DNA from: Affinundibacterium seohonense
GTDB lineage: Bacteria; Pseudomonadota; Gammaproteobacteria; Burkholderiales; Burkholderiaceae_D
NCBI RefSeq assembly: GCF_014284305.1
Contig: NZ_JACOFW010000010.1
Span: 80,202 to 144,201, forward strand
Reading direction: 5' to 3'
DNA length: 64,000 nt
A program made the translations under genes and the position numbers. Numbering within the stretch: position 1 is the first letter of the stretch; every line of letters begins with the position of its first letter. The notes under the pieces are model-generated. The model had not been told where the DNA came from. It was given only the letters and a program-made list of their open reading frames with translations, and searched no databases. Of this stretch, positions 17,659 to 26,821 are shown in pieces.

Positions 17659-18540
17659 ATGCAAGAGCACTCTAGTAAGGTCAGACCATCTGACCTTAAA
17701 CCACACAGGTCATTGTTTGAACGATTGACCGCCTTAATTTCTCCTGAACCCGAAAACCGCGAAGAGCTGTTAGAAGTCCTGCACGACGCGCAAGAACGTA
17801 ATTTGATCGATGCCGATGCCTTGGCAATGATCGAAGGGGTTTTTCAAGTCTCCGATTTATCTGCCCGTGACATCATGGTGCCGCGTTCGCAAATGGATGT
17901 GGTGGATGTTTCCAAGCCGATAGCTGAATGGATACCAGAAGTGCTGGAAACAGCACACTCGCGTTTTCCAGCAGTCGATGGCGACCGTGATAAAGTCGTT
18001 GGTATTTTGTTGGCGAAAGATCTGCTGCGTTACTATGCGGAGGAGAGCTTCGATGTACTCAAGATGCTACGCCCAGTTGTCTATATTCCTGAATCAAAAC
18101 GTTTGAATATTTTGTTGCGTGATTTCCGTGCAAATCGTAATCACATGGCGATGGTGGTCGATGAATATGGTGCGGTTGCTGGATTGATTACGATTGAAGA
18201 CGTGTTAGAACAAATCGTCGGCGACATCGAAGATGAATATGACTTTGACGAAGAGGAAGATAACATCATCGTCCTAGAAAATCAGGGTAATGGCAAACGC
18301 TGGCGTGTAAAAGGCTTAACGGAAATTGAGCAATTCAATGAAGTTATTGGTACTGAATTTACCGATGCAGATGCCGATACCGTTGGTGGCTTCATCACGA
18401 ATCATTTGCAACGCGTGCCGCACAAAGGCGATGAATTCAATATCGGCCAATTGTATTTTGAAGTCTTGCGAGCTGACGCGCGCCAAGTGCAAATTGTCTT
18501 GGTTGAAAAGCGCAGTGCTAGTTATAGCGCGGAAGACTGA
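17659..18540 (+). CDS. CorC/HlyC family protein with CBS pair (cation efflux-related)
   Basis: A 293-residue protein without membrane segments. It has a CBS pair (about residues 70-190; ARDIMVPRSQMDVVD at its start, VVDEYGAVAGLITIEDVLEQ near its end), an acidic DEYDFDEEED stretch and a C-terminal transporter-associated domain (DADTVGGFITNHL, KGDEF). It matches the short CorC form linked to magnesium/cobalt handling. It is followed seven bases later by lnt, as usual. The ATG at 17659 has no good ribosome site; a perfect stem-loop overlaps codons 6-13. Confidence 0.92.
   Translation: MQEHSSKVRPSDLKPHRSLFERLTALISPEPENREELLEVLHDAQERNLIDADALAMIEGVFQVSDLSARDIMVPRSQMDVVDVSKPIAEWIPEVLETAHSRFPAVDGDRDKVVGILLAKDLLRYYAEESFDVLKMLRPVVYIPESKRLNILLRDFRANRNHMAMVVDEYGAVAGLITIEDVLEQIVGDIEDEYDFDEEEDNIIVLENQGNGKRWRVKGLTEIEQFNEVIGTEFTDADADTVGGFITNHLQRVPHKGDEFNIGQLYFEVLRADARQVQIVLVEKRSASYSAED
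17676..17698 (+). promoter_or_regulatory. Stem-loop within the first codons of corC
   Basis: TAAGGTCAG (17676-17684) and CTGACCTTA (17690-17698) are perfect reverse complements over a five-base loop ACCAT. In the mRNA this would sit 18 bases after the start codon, where stable structure can slow initiation; as DNA it could be a protein site. Confidence 0.4.
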
Positions 18541-18546
18541 GCTGGC

Positions 18547-20103
18547 ATGATCGTTGTAAATTCTTGGTTGCAAAAACTCTCGTTGCCACGGGCTAGTCTC
18601 GTGGCATTGCTATTAGGGGCTTTGAATGTTCTTTCATTCGCCCCTTTTTTCATTTGGCCAATACAATTATTCAGTGCTGCAATAGTGATATCGATGCTGA
18701 TATCGCACCCTGAGTGGAGTAAGAAACAGACCGCTGTTCTCGGCTTAAGTTACGGCTTTGGTACCTTTGTTTTGGGTGTTTGTTGGTTGGTAGTGGCGAT
18801 GTCGCGCTACGGTGGCATGCCCTTCGCTTTGAGTGTCATTGCGCTCATGCTATTGGCAGCCTTCATGGCGATTTTCCCAGCATTCTGTTTTGTCGCCGTT
18901 CAATTTCTTCGTAAGAAGTGGAAGACCAACGATGCCCTCAGCGCCTTGATTTTGTTTCCGGTCGCTTGGGCCGCAAGCGAATTCTTACGTGGACATTTAT
19001 TTACGGGCTTTCCTTGGGTGTCGATTGGCTATGCGCACAATGTGAGTCCGCTGGCAGGCTATGCGCCAGTATTTGGTGTCTATGGTCTAGGTGGCGTGGC
19101 GATGTTGGCGTCTGCTTGCATTGCTCTGATTATCCTGCATAAGTCTTTGCGTCTAGTTGCTAGTATTGGTTTCTTGGTGGTGTTAAGCGGTGGCTTTGCA
19201 TTGCGCCAAATTGCGTGGACTGAGGCGAATGGTAAGCCGATTAGTGTCCGTTTGGCGCAAGGGAATATCGATCAAGGCATTAAGTTTACGCCGAGTTTTC
19301 TGGACGAAACTTTACGTATGTATGCGGATTTAATCACAGAGAAGTCCGCAGATTTGATCGCGATACCTGAGACAGCTTTACCTATTTTTGTGACCGAGTT
19401 GCCGCCTAATTATTTGCCGCGACTACAAGATTTTGCCAGACAAACGGATAGTCGTTTGATGCTTGGTGTGGTGAGTGATGATGGCAATTATCGATACTCG
19501 AACAGTGTGATTGGTTTGGGAGGTGATCCCTATCGATATGATAAGCATCATTTGGTGCCATTTGGTGAATACGTCCCGTTCGGTTTTCGTTGGTTCGTCG
19601 ATATGATGCATATTCCGCTGGGCGAGTATCAAAACCCGGGCGTAGTACAAGCCGCGATGGCGGTCAAAGATCAATGGGTCATGCCAAATATTTGTTATGA
19701 AGATTTGTTCGGCGAAGAGATCGCCCAACAATTACGCGCGCAAGCTGAGACCAAACAGGGCGCCGCAAATATTTTATTGAATGTGTCGAATCTTGCTTGG
19801 TATGGCGATTCGATTGCCATTCCTCAGCATCTGCAAATTTCACAAATGCGTAGTTTGGAAACTGGTCGTCCTATGTTGCGTTCGACGAATACCGGCGCAA
19901 CAGCGATCATCGATGCGCGCGGTCAAGTCGTGGCGCGCTTGGATACATTGACGCGCGGTACCTTGACAGGACAAGTGCAAGGGATGCGTGGGTTGACGCC
20001 GTATATCCGTTTTGGGAATTGGCTGTGGGCTGCGTTTGCCGTAGTGGCGATGCTTGGCGCTTACCTGTTGAGTCAGCGCCAAAACTCAAAGAGCCAAACT
20101 TAG
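18547..20103 (+). CDS. lnt: Apolipoprotein N-acyltransferase
   Basis: A 518-residue inner-membrane enzyme that N-acylates the cysteine of lipoproteins, the last step of their maturation. The N-terminal third has about six membrane segments; the C-terminal half is a periplasmic nitrilase-like domain. The catalytic triad is present: Glu275 (IAIPETALP), Lys333 (YDKHHLVPFGEYVPF) and Cys383 (NICYEDLFGEEI). A final membrane segment lies at 490-510. The lipoproteins encoded at 48585 and 60334 would be substrates. Confidence 0.96.
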   Translation: MIVVNSWLQKLSLPRASLVALLLGALNVLSFAPFFIWPIQLFSAAIVISMLISHPEWSKKQTAVLGLSYGFGTFVLGVCWLVVAMSRYGGMPFALSVIALMLLAAFMAIFPAFCFVAVQFLRKKWKTNDALSALILFPVAWAASEFLRGHLFTGFPWVSIGYAHNVSPLAGYAPVFGVYGLGGVAMLASACIALIILHKSLRLVASIGFLVVLSGGFALRQIAWTEANGKPISVRLAQGNIDQGIKFTPSFLDETLRMYADLITEKSADLIAIPETALPIFVTELPPNYLPRLQDFARQTDSRLMLGVVSDDGNYRYSNSVIGLGGDPYRYDKHHLVPFGEYVPFGFRWFVDMMHIPLGEYQNPGVVQAAMAVKDQWVMPNICYEDLFGEEIAQQLRAQAETKQGAANILLNVSNLAWYGDSIAIPQHLQISQMRSLETGRPMLRSTNTGATAIIDARGQVVARLDTLTRGTLTGQVQGMRGLTPYIRFGNWLWAAFAVVAMLGAYLLSQRQNSKSQT

Positions 20104-20480
20104 TATTTTTTCGAAGAGGCGTTGGTCGCTTCAATATCCGCCAAACATTCTAAGCCTCGCGCGGTAATCACATTTTTGCCGCTCGTGGCATCCACTTCAA
20201 TATGCGCTTTTTTACCTAAGAAAGTCGCGACTGGACCACTCAAGATAAAATCGGGATTCGCTGCAATGGCACGCAATCCATCAATACATTGTTTGATAAA
20301 TAAAACTTGTTTCCCATTGTCGGTTAACTCAAAACTACCATCACGCTTATGCGCAATTAATTTGATACCGACTAAACGTTTGGAATTACGTGAGATGCAG
20401 GCATTAGGGCGCGCGCCTCTTGGTAATTTAGTGATTTGTTCTAATGCATCATATTCGTCGATGCTGAGGTTTTGATTCAT
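20100..20480 (-). CDS. Hypothetical protein, possibly winged-helix-like
   Basis: A 126-residue soluble protein without signal peptide. The segment YDALEQITKLPRGARPNACI with GIKLIAHKRDGSFELTDNGK has the look of a winged-helix hairpin (the LTDNGK turn is typical of MarR/PadR-like wings), but I cannot assign a family. The C-terminal half contains ARGLECLADIEATNAS. Its stop overlaps the lnt stop on the opposite strand by three bases. The frame, ATG and internal motif support a real gene. Confidence 0.6.
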   Translation of the reverse strand: MNQNLSIDEYDALEQITKLPRGARPNACISRNSKRLVGIKLIAHKRDGSFELTDNGKQVLFIKQCIDGLRAIAANPDFILSGPVATFLGKKAHIEVDATSGKNVITARGLECLADIEATNASSKKY

Positions 20481-20673
20481 TGTGATTTTCTTATGAAGAA
20501 CTGTTTCGCAGGCGATAGTTTAACACTCTTAGTGTCTGTATAAAAATCTAGCCTAGTTCTTTTGGCGTATCCCTAGCCTGAACAGCCTAGTCCTTTACCT
20601 ACTTCAGACGAATTTCTCATTTGGTGAAACTCCCCTAAGCTGACAGCACTGATAATAGTTAAGGGAGTAAATA

Positions 20674-21948
20674 ATGACTACGCAGGTAAATAGTTCTGGC
20701 AAAGCCAATTCGGTACTGGGCGCCAGTACACTGGCTTTCACCATCTGCTTCACGATTTGGATGATGTTTGGTGTCATCGGAATCCCAATTAAAAAGTCTT
20801 TGGGATTGAACGAAACCCAATTTGGCTTGCTCACCGCGATGCCGGTCTTGACCGGCTCTTTAATCCGCGTACCGCTAGGTATTTGGACCGATCGATTCGG
20901 TGGTCGCATCGTCTTATTTCTGCTGATGATCAGTACCGTGATTCCAATTTATCTGATCAGTTACGCAACAGCGTATTGGCACTTTTTGGTTTTAGGCCTT
21001 TTCGTTGGATTGGCTGGTGGTTCTTTCTCAGTCGGTACGCCGTATGTCGCGCGCTGGTTTAAAAAAGACCGTCAGGGCTTAGCGATGGGTATCTTTGGTG
21101 CTGGTAACTCGGGTGCTGCAGTGAATAAATTTATTGCACCAGCGATTATTGCGTCCGCTGGTTGGGTGATGGTGCCGAAGGTATACGCTGTGATGATGTT
21201 GGCTGCAGCGCTGATTTTCTGGGCGTTTTCGTCTACCGATCCTAGTCACAATGTGAAATCCACCGCGAGTTTCGCGGAACAATTGAAGATGCTCAAAGAT
21301 CCTAAAGTTTGGCGGTATTGTCAGTATTATTCCGTAGTGTTTGGTGGATACGTTGGTTTGAGTTTGTGGATGGTGAAATACTATGTGACTGAATACGATT
21401 TTGATATGAAGGACGCTGCTTTGCTGGCTGCCTGCTTCTCTTTGCCGGGTGGCGTATTGCGTGCTTTTGGTGGTTGGTTATCGGATAAATATGGTGCGTA
21501 CAAAGTAACTTGGTGGGTGATGTGGGTATGCTGGGTGTCGTTCTTCTTGTTGTCTTATCCTCAGACTGAATTCACGATCAAAACAGTGACGGGACCACAG
21601 GTATTTAACATCGCGTTGACGCCCATCATTTTCACTAGTTTGTTATTTGTTGTTGGTATTGCGATGGCGGTCGGTAAAGCATCCGTGTTCAAATTTATCT
21701 CAGATGAGTACACCCACAATATCGGTGCGGTATCGGGCGTGGTGGGTTTGGCTGGTGGTCTTGGTGGCTTTGTCTTGCCGATTATGTTTGGTGCGATGGT
21801 CGATTTAACTGGCGTGCGTAGCTCTTGCTTCATGCTTTTGTATGGCACAGTGTGCGTATCTTTAGTATGGATGCACTTCCAGTTCCGTAAAGAGATTATG
21901 CAATCTGCACAAGCTGCATTGAACTCTGCAAATACTGCGAATGCATGA
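20674..21948 (+). CDS. NarK-type nitrate/nitrite transporter (major facilitator superfamily)
   Basis: A 424-residue protein with about 12 membrane segments. Family features of the nitrate/nitrite porter group are WMMFGVIGIPIKKSLGLNE, the loop motif GIWTDRFGGRI, the glycine-rich nitrate-signature-like segments GLAGGSFSVGTPYVARWF with GIFGAGNSGAAVN, and GVVGLAGGLGGFVLP. Direction and exact substrate (nitrate uptake or nitrite export) are inferred from the family. No nitrate reductase genes are in the window. An AAGGGAG ribosome site precedes the ATG, and a strong terminator follows. Confidence 0.88.
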   Translation: MTTQVNSSGKANSVLGASTLAFTICFTIWMMFGVIGIPIKKSLGLNETQFGLLTAMPVLTGSLIRVPLGIWTDRFGGRIVLFLLMISTVIPIYLISYATAYWHFLVLGLFVGLAGGSFSVGTPYVARWFKKDRQGLAMGIFGAGNSGAAVNKFIAPAIIASAGWVMVPKVYAVMMLAAALIFWAFSSTDPSHNVKSTASFAEQLKMLKDPKVWRYCQYYSVVFGGYVGLSLWMVKYYVTEYDFDMKDAALLAACFSLPGGVLRAFGGWLSDKYGAYKVTWWVMWVCWVSFFLLSYPQTEFTIKTVTGPQVFNIALTPIIFTSLLFVVGIAMAVGKASVFKFISDEYTHNIGAVSGVVGLAGGLGGFVLPIMFGAMVDLTGVRSSCFMLLYGTVCVSLVWMHFQFRKEIMQSAQAALNSANTANA

Positions 21949-22036
21949 AATGCATGGTCCAAAGTGATGAATTAGCTTGATAGTTTGACGAAGGCGGGTA
22001 GCAACTTAAAACAGTCAAGTCAGCGAATGAAAATAA

Positions 22037-22076
22037 AAAATGCTCCAAGAATGGATTAAAATTCTTGGAGCATTTT
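22037..22076 (+). terminator. Rho-independent terminator of the NarK-type gene
   Basis: AAAATGCTCCAAGAAT (22037-22052) and ATTCTTGGAGCATTTT (22061-22076) form a perfect 16-bp stem with an eight-base loop, A-rich before and T-rich after. It lies between convergent genes and could serve both directions. Confidence 0.9.
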
Positions 22077-22102
22077 CGTATTGGATGACGATCAAGCGCG
22101 AT

Positions 22103-23368
22103 TTAATCTAAAGCCCAAATTAAATGCGCATCTAAATGCAGACGGGCATAGGCGGCCAGTGCGTCGATTTGTGCGGTATCTGCAGCAATCGCTGCATCGA
22201 GCGCCATTTTTCTGGTGTTGAGTGCATCTGTGATACCGACTTCACCAAGTCGATACGCAGTCTGCATGAGATTGGCTTGTTGCAGGCTTTGCTGGTGCAA
22301 GCTTTCCAAGGTTTTCCATGTGGTGTAAGTACGTTGACTATCGGTAATCGATTGTCTTGCCATCAGCTTTACCTTGGTTTGTACTTGCTGCAATTTCTCG
22401 TTGGCGATTTGCGCCTTTGTCGATGCTGCGCTGCGCTCACTGCTTCGTGCCGCACCAGGAAATGGCATAGAAATAGTAAAACCAAGAACCCGTTCTTGGC
22501 CATCACGCTCTCGACTTGAACGTATGCCTAAACTTGGGTCGGGCATTTTGTCTTGATCAATCCGCGCTGCCTGCAATCCCACAAATTCTGCTTCAGCTTG
22601 AGCAAGCTCAAGTTCATGATTGTCTTCCATAATTTTGTCCAACCAATGCTCTGTGCTTTTTGCATCTTGCTCATTCAGATTAATTGGTTGCGGAAGTGAT
22701 GACGTAACTGGAACAATCAAGCCTGGATAGTTTGCTTGCAATGCTTGTATTGCCAGTTCGACGCGTTGCTCTGTTTGTTGTAACAAGGCTCGCACGCGTT
22801 GTAGCTCGGTTTCTGCAAACAGCTGCTCAAACTTCGCCGCATCCCCAGCCTTGACGCGTTTAATGGCAATCGCGTTGAGTTGTTCCGCAATTTCAAGTTG
22901 TTGGCGCAATTGTTGTTGTGTGAAATTTTCACGAATAACTTCAAACCAATCCTTCAGTAAAGCACGACTGGTCTCATGCCATTGATCGGCATAACTGGCT
23001 TTTGCTATCTCAATCCCTTTATCGCCGATGGCGCGATCTTTATCCGCTTTGCCAAACCAACGGATAGGGCGTTCTAAGGCAAATTCTTGCTCACGAAAAC
23101 GTTCACCGAATTGGTCGGTGCGACGACTGATACCGACTCTTGCGGTCCACTCATAGTGACCGGCTTCTAGTCGTGATTTCTGACTCCCTGCTAGATTGAT
23201 TCCCATATTGCCAGCACGAAGTTGCGGTATCTTTTCAAAAGTCTTTCTGACCATGGCGTCAGGCGGCAATATGGATAGTGGATCGTCATTTGCTAGAACG
23301 GGGAGAGCCAGCAGTCCAGTCGCGACCAAGCACACACGAGCCACTGATTTTACTTTTATGTTGAACAT
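22103..23368 (-). CDS. TolC/CzcC-type outer-membrane factor of RND pump 1
   Basis: About 421 residues with a signal peptide (cleavage near ALPVLANDD). The body is rich in long helices, with the outer-membrane efflux repeats seen as LEAGHYEWTARVGISRRTDQ, KDWFEVIRENFTQQQLRQQL and AYRLGEVGITDALNTRK near the C-terminus, the last typical of TolC-family proteins of CzcC type. The ATG at 23368 overlaps the stop of the DUF3240 gene (TGATG). It is last in the operon adaptor-pump-DUF3240-outer membrane factor, and would complete the tripartite complex. Confidence 0.92.
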   Translation of the reverse strand: MFNIKVKSVARVCLVATGLLALPVLANDDPLSILPPDAMVRKTFEKIPQLRAGNMGINLAGSQKSRLEAGHYEWTARVGISRRTDQFGERFREQEFALERPIRWFGKADKDRAIGDKGIEIAKASYADQWHETSRALLKDWFEVIRENFTQQQLRQQLEIAEQLNAIAIKRVKAGDAAKFEQLFAETELQRVRALLQQTEQRVELAIQALQANYPGLIVPVTSSLPQPINLNEQDAKSTEHWLDKIMEDNHELELAQAEAEFVGLQAARIDQDKMPDPSLGIRSSRERDGQERVLGFTISMPFPGAARSSERSAASTKAQIANEKLQQVQTKVKLMARQSITDSQRTYTTWKTLESLHQQSLQQANLMQTAYRLGEVGITDALNTRKMALDAAIAADTAQIDALAAYARLHLDAHLIWALD

Positions 23369-23694
23369 CAAAATCTCCCAAAACTATTGACTGGCGTGAC
23401 CCAATAGGCGACATCGCTATTCTTAATTTTTTCACCTAGCGCTGTGACTAATTGCATTAATTGTGTTTGTTCGCCAACCACCATGATGAGTTTGCGCTTG
23501 CTACGGCCTTGCACTTTTTCAATCGCAGTAAGGAGCGCCGCACCTTGCCCCATACCTTGTGCATCGATAATTGAAAAGCCGCTAGCCCATTGCGGATTGA
23601 GTAAAAGAAAATCACAGATTTCTTCGGTAAGACTGAGCGGAATCGCTAGCGTTAACATACTGTCCATATTGTGATGCGTAGAAGTATTAGTCAT
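23368..23694 (-). CDS. DUF3240 family protein in RND operon
   Basis: A 108-residue soluble protein matching the DUF3240 family, which is found next to CzcA-type pumps and is thought to resemble PII-like small trimeric proteins. Visible pattern: LTLAIPLSLTEEICDFLL, then SGFSIIDAQGMGQGA, and KRKLIMVVGEQTQLMQLVTA. The start at 23694 overlaps the pump gene's last eight bases; the longer open frame upstream reads through pump coding sequence and is rejected. Its stop overlaps the outer-membrane factor start, so it is tightly coupled with both. A regulatory or metal-sensing role is possible but not shown. Confidence 0.82.
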   Translation of the reverse strand: MTNTSTHHNMDSMLTLAIPLSLTEEICDFLLLNPQWASGFSIIDAQGMGQGAALLTAIEKVQGRSKRKLIMVVGEQTQLMQLVTALGEKIKNSDVAYWVTPVNSFGRF

Positions 23695-26600
23695 GCTGAT
23701 CACCTGACGTTGATTCTGTGTTGGTATTGGCATTGGTATTGGCACTCGCGCGCGCTGATTCTGGTGGAGCAATACCAAAGCGTTTAAACAAAATAGGCAA
23801 CAAGATGAGTGTCAAACTAGTCGCCGATAACAAGCCACCGATGACAACAATTGCAAGTGGTCGTTGAATTTCTGAACCTGGTCCGGTTGCGAGTAATAAA
23901 GGAATTAAACCGAAAGCGGTGATGCTGGCAGTCATCATGACCGGCCGGAAGCGGCGTAAAGCACCTTCTGATACCACCTCATCAATCGGTACACCACGCG
24001 CGACTAATTGGTTGAAATAGGTAATCATCACCAAGCCATTCAAGACCGCAATACCCATGAGTGCGATAAAGCCGACCGATGCCGGTACTGATAAATATTC
24101 GCCGGTCACTGCCAATGCAATCACGCCACCTAACATCGCGAATGGAATGTTCACAAACACCAAGACGGATTGACGGACGGTACCGAGTGTGGCGAATAGT
24201 AAGAAGAAAATCAAAGACAGGGCAATCGGTACAACCACACCAAGACGCGCTGCCGCACGTTGCTGATTCTCAAATTGACCACCCCAAGAAAGGCGATATC
24301 CTTCCGGCAATTTGATCTGCGCAGCGACTTTGGCTTTGGCTTCGTCAACAAAACCAACCAAATCACGACCGCGGACGTTTGCACGTACTACCACCACGCG
24401 TGAGGAGTTTTCGCGTTCAATTTTGACTGGTCCATCAACCATTTTTAGTTCGGCGACTTGACTTAAGGCGACCGAAGTACCGTCTGCGATGGGCAGGCGG
24501 ATTTGTTGAAATAGATCGGCCGACATCTGCAAATACGAGCTACCACGCAGCAACAAAGGAATACGACGACCATCTTCAATCACGATGCCAGATTGGCGTC
24601 CCTCAACCATGGTGCGTAAATCGTGCTGAATCTGGTCAACGCTTAAACCAAGTCGACCAGCAGCCTCTTGGTTGATATCGACCTGTAAATATTGCACGCC
24701 ACTATTTTTGATCGTTAGAACGTCTTCACTACCTTGTATGCCTTCCACCGTTTTAACGACGCTGTCTGCAAGTTTCGCCAGTGTCTGGTTATTGCTGCCA
24801 TAAATCTTAATCGCCAGATCGCCACGCACACCAGATAACATTTCTGAGGTGCGCATTTCGATAGGCTGTGTGAAGCTGAAATTGACACCAGGAAATTCTG
24901 ACGTGACGGCGCGTAATTGATCGATTAAGGCTTCTTTGCTTTTGCTTTTCCATTCAGCATGGGGTTTCAACACCAAGAAGGTATCGGTCTCATTCAGACC
25001 CATTGGATCCAAACCCAATTCATCAGAACCAACGCGAGCAATCACATTGAGCACATCAGGTACGGTTTCCAAGATCCGCTTTTGAATTGCCATGTCGAGT
25101 TTTGTGGATTCATCCAAATTTACCGAAGGGAGCTTTTCAATCTGCATAATGATGTCGCCTTCATCCAAACTCGGCATGAAAGACTTGCCGATGAAGGGGA
25201 ATAAAGCGGCGGTGACGATTAAAGCGACCACCGATGCCAGCATGACTTTTTTCGTGTTTTGCAGCGCTAGCGTCAGTAATTTTTTATACATTGCTTCTAG
25301 CTTACGTACTAACCATGGTGGTTCATGATGTGCTTGCCCCATCATGAAAGACGCTAAGACCGGGATTACCGTGAGCGATAAAATTAAAGATGCAGCGATC
25401 GCAAAAGTGATCGTCATCGCCACTGGCGCAAACAACTTGCCTTCTAAACCTTGTAGCGATAATAGCGGTAAGAATACGATCATGATGACCACCATACCAG
25501 CAGTTACTGGCACAGCGACCTCGCGTACGGCACGATAAATAATATGCAGTTTAGAAAAATTGGGGCGCTCTTTATCAGCGCTATGTGCCTCAATGTTTTC
25601 CACCACGACCACAGCGGCGTCAACTAACATACCAATCGCGATGGCGAGACCACCCAATGACATTAAGTTGGCGCTAAGTCCAAATTGTCGCATCAATAAA
25701 AAGGTGCCGAGCGCGGCGAGTGGCAGGATGCACGCAACAACTAAGGCGGAACGCACATTCCCCAAAAATAGATAAAGCAAGATCACCACTAAGATCGTCG
25801 CTTCGGCTAATGCTTTGGTGACAGTATTCACTGCGCGTTCAACTAAGTTACCACGATCATAGAAGGGCTTGATAGTCGTACCTTGTGGCAGCGTTTTTTC
25901 TATGAGTTTGAGACGTTGGTTAACTTGTTCAACTACCTTTTGTGCATTGGCGCCACGCATTCCCAAAATCAAACCTTGAACCGCTTCACTTTTGCCGTCT
26001 TTCGTCACACTGCCGTAGCGGGTTAATTGACCGATCGTCACCGTCGCGACATCACCAATTCTTACCGCAACACCACCGCGTTGATCAATCGTAATCGCAC
26101 GCACATCGTCGATGCTGCGAATGCTACCGTCACTGCGTACTAGCAAGGATTCTTCGCCGCTATTCAAACGACCTGCACCATCATTGCGATTATTACTCTC
26201 GAGCGCATCTTGTAATTGTTGCAGAGACACCTTGCGCGCCGCTAAGGCAACTGGATCGGGAATGACTTCGAAGCTTTTGACTAGACCGCCTAAAGTATTG
26301 ACGTCTGCCACGCCCGGAATGTTGCGTAGCTGCGGGCGTACTGTCCAATCAAGTAAGGTGCGTTTTTCCATCAAGGACAATGGACCTTCGATGGTGAACA
26401 TGAAGATTTCGCCTAGCGGAGTGGTGATTGGTGCCAGACCGCCACTGACCGAAGCTGGTAAATCTTTCAGTACACCATTTAAGCGCTCATTGACTTGCTG
26501 GCGCGCCCAATAGACGTCGGTGCCATCTTCAAAATCCAAGGTGATATCGGCCAGCGCATATTTGGATTGCGAGCGCAAAATCACTTGGTGCGGAATGCCG

Positions 26601-26821
26601 AGTAGTTCTTGTTCTATCGGGGCGACGATACGCGTTTCTACTTCTTCCGGCGTCATGCCAGGCGCCTTCATGATGAGTTTTACCTGTGTACTCGATACGT
26701 CGGGAAAGGCGTCGATGGGGAGATTATGAAAAGCTTGAAAGCCAGCCGCAATCAAGACTACCGTAATAACGAGAACCAATAGTCGTTGAGCTAAGGAAAA
26801 GGCGATAAGGCGCGCTAACAT
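23687..26821 (-). CDS. HME-family RND heavy-metal efflux pump 1 (CzcA/CusA type)
   Basis: A 1044-residue inner-membrane proton antiporter with the RND layout: a helix near the N-terminus, two large periplasmic loops (about 35-340 and 560-870) and eleven further helices. The fourth-helix motif reads AIGMLVDAAVVVVEN, with Asp401 and Glu408 likely in the proton relay. GTDVYWARQQVNERL near residues 100-114 is an HME-group marker. The DAA form differs from the DGA form of CzcA proteins and is closer to the copper/silver-type motif, but metal specificity is not certain. Its start overlaps the adaptor stop (TAATG). Confidence 0.94.
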   Translation of the reverse strand: MLARLIAFSLAQRLLVLVITVVLIAAGFQAFHNLPIDAFPDVSSTQVKLIMKAPGMTPEEVETRIVAPIEQELLGIPHQVILRSQSKYALADITLDFEDGTDVYWARQQVNERLNGVLKDLPASVSGGLAPITTPLGEIFMFTIEGPLSLMEKRTLLDWTVRPQLRNIPGVADVNTLGGLVKSFEVIPDPVALAARKVSLQQLQDALESNNRNDGAGRLNSGEESLLVRSDGSIRSIDDVRAITIDQRGGVAVRIGDVATVTIGQLTRYGSVTKDGKSEAVQGLILGMRGANAQKVVEQVNQRLKLIEKTLPQGTTIKPFYDRGNLVERAVNTVTKALAEATILVVILLYLFLGNVRSALVVACILPLAALGTFLLMRQFGLSANLMSLGGLAIAIGMLVDAAVVVVENIEAHSADKERPNFSKLHIIYRAVREVAVPVTAGMVVIMIVFLPLLSLQGLEGKLFAPVAMTITFAIAASLILSLTVIPVLASFMMGQAHHEPPWLVRKLEAMYKKLLTLALQNTKKVMLASVVALIVTAALFPFIGKSFMPSLDEGDIIMQIEKLPSVNLDESTKLDMAIQKRILETVPDVLNVIARVGSDELGLDPMGLNETDTFLVLKPHAEWKSKSKEALIDQLRAVTSEFPGVNFSFTQPIEMRTSEMLSGVRGDLAIKIYGSNNQTLAKLADSVVKTVEGIQGSEDVLTIKNSGVQYLQVDINQEAAGRLGLSVDQIQHDLRTMVEGRQSGIVIEDGRRIPLLLRGSSYLQMSADLFQQIRLPIADGTSVALSQVAELKMVDGPVKIERENSSRVVVVRANVRGRDLVGFVDEAKAKVAAQIKLPEGYRLSWGGQFENQQRAAARLGVVVPIALSLIFFLLFATLGTVRQSVLVFVNIPFAMLGGVIALAVTGEYLSVPASVGFIALMGIAVLNGLVMITYFNQLVARGVPIDEVVSEGALRRFRPVMMTASITAFGLIPLLLATGPGSEIQRPLAIVVIGGLLSATSLTLILLPILFKRFGIAPPESARASANTNANTNTESTSGDQHD

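Noticed and set aside
20481..20673. FNR or NarL site upstream of the NarK-type gene
   Set aside because: I found no TTGAT-N4-ATCAA sequence, and the TACCTAC-like match is too weak to call.
23695..23778. Longer start of the DUF3240 protein
   Set aside because: It would overlap the pump gene by 92 bases and adds Pro/Gln-rich residues read from the pump's own tail; the ATG at 23694 starts the family pattern.
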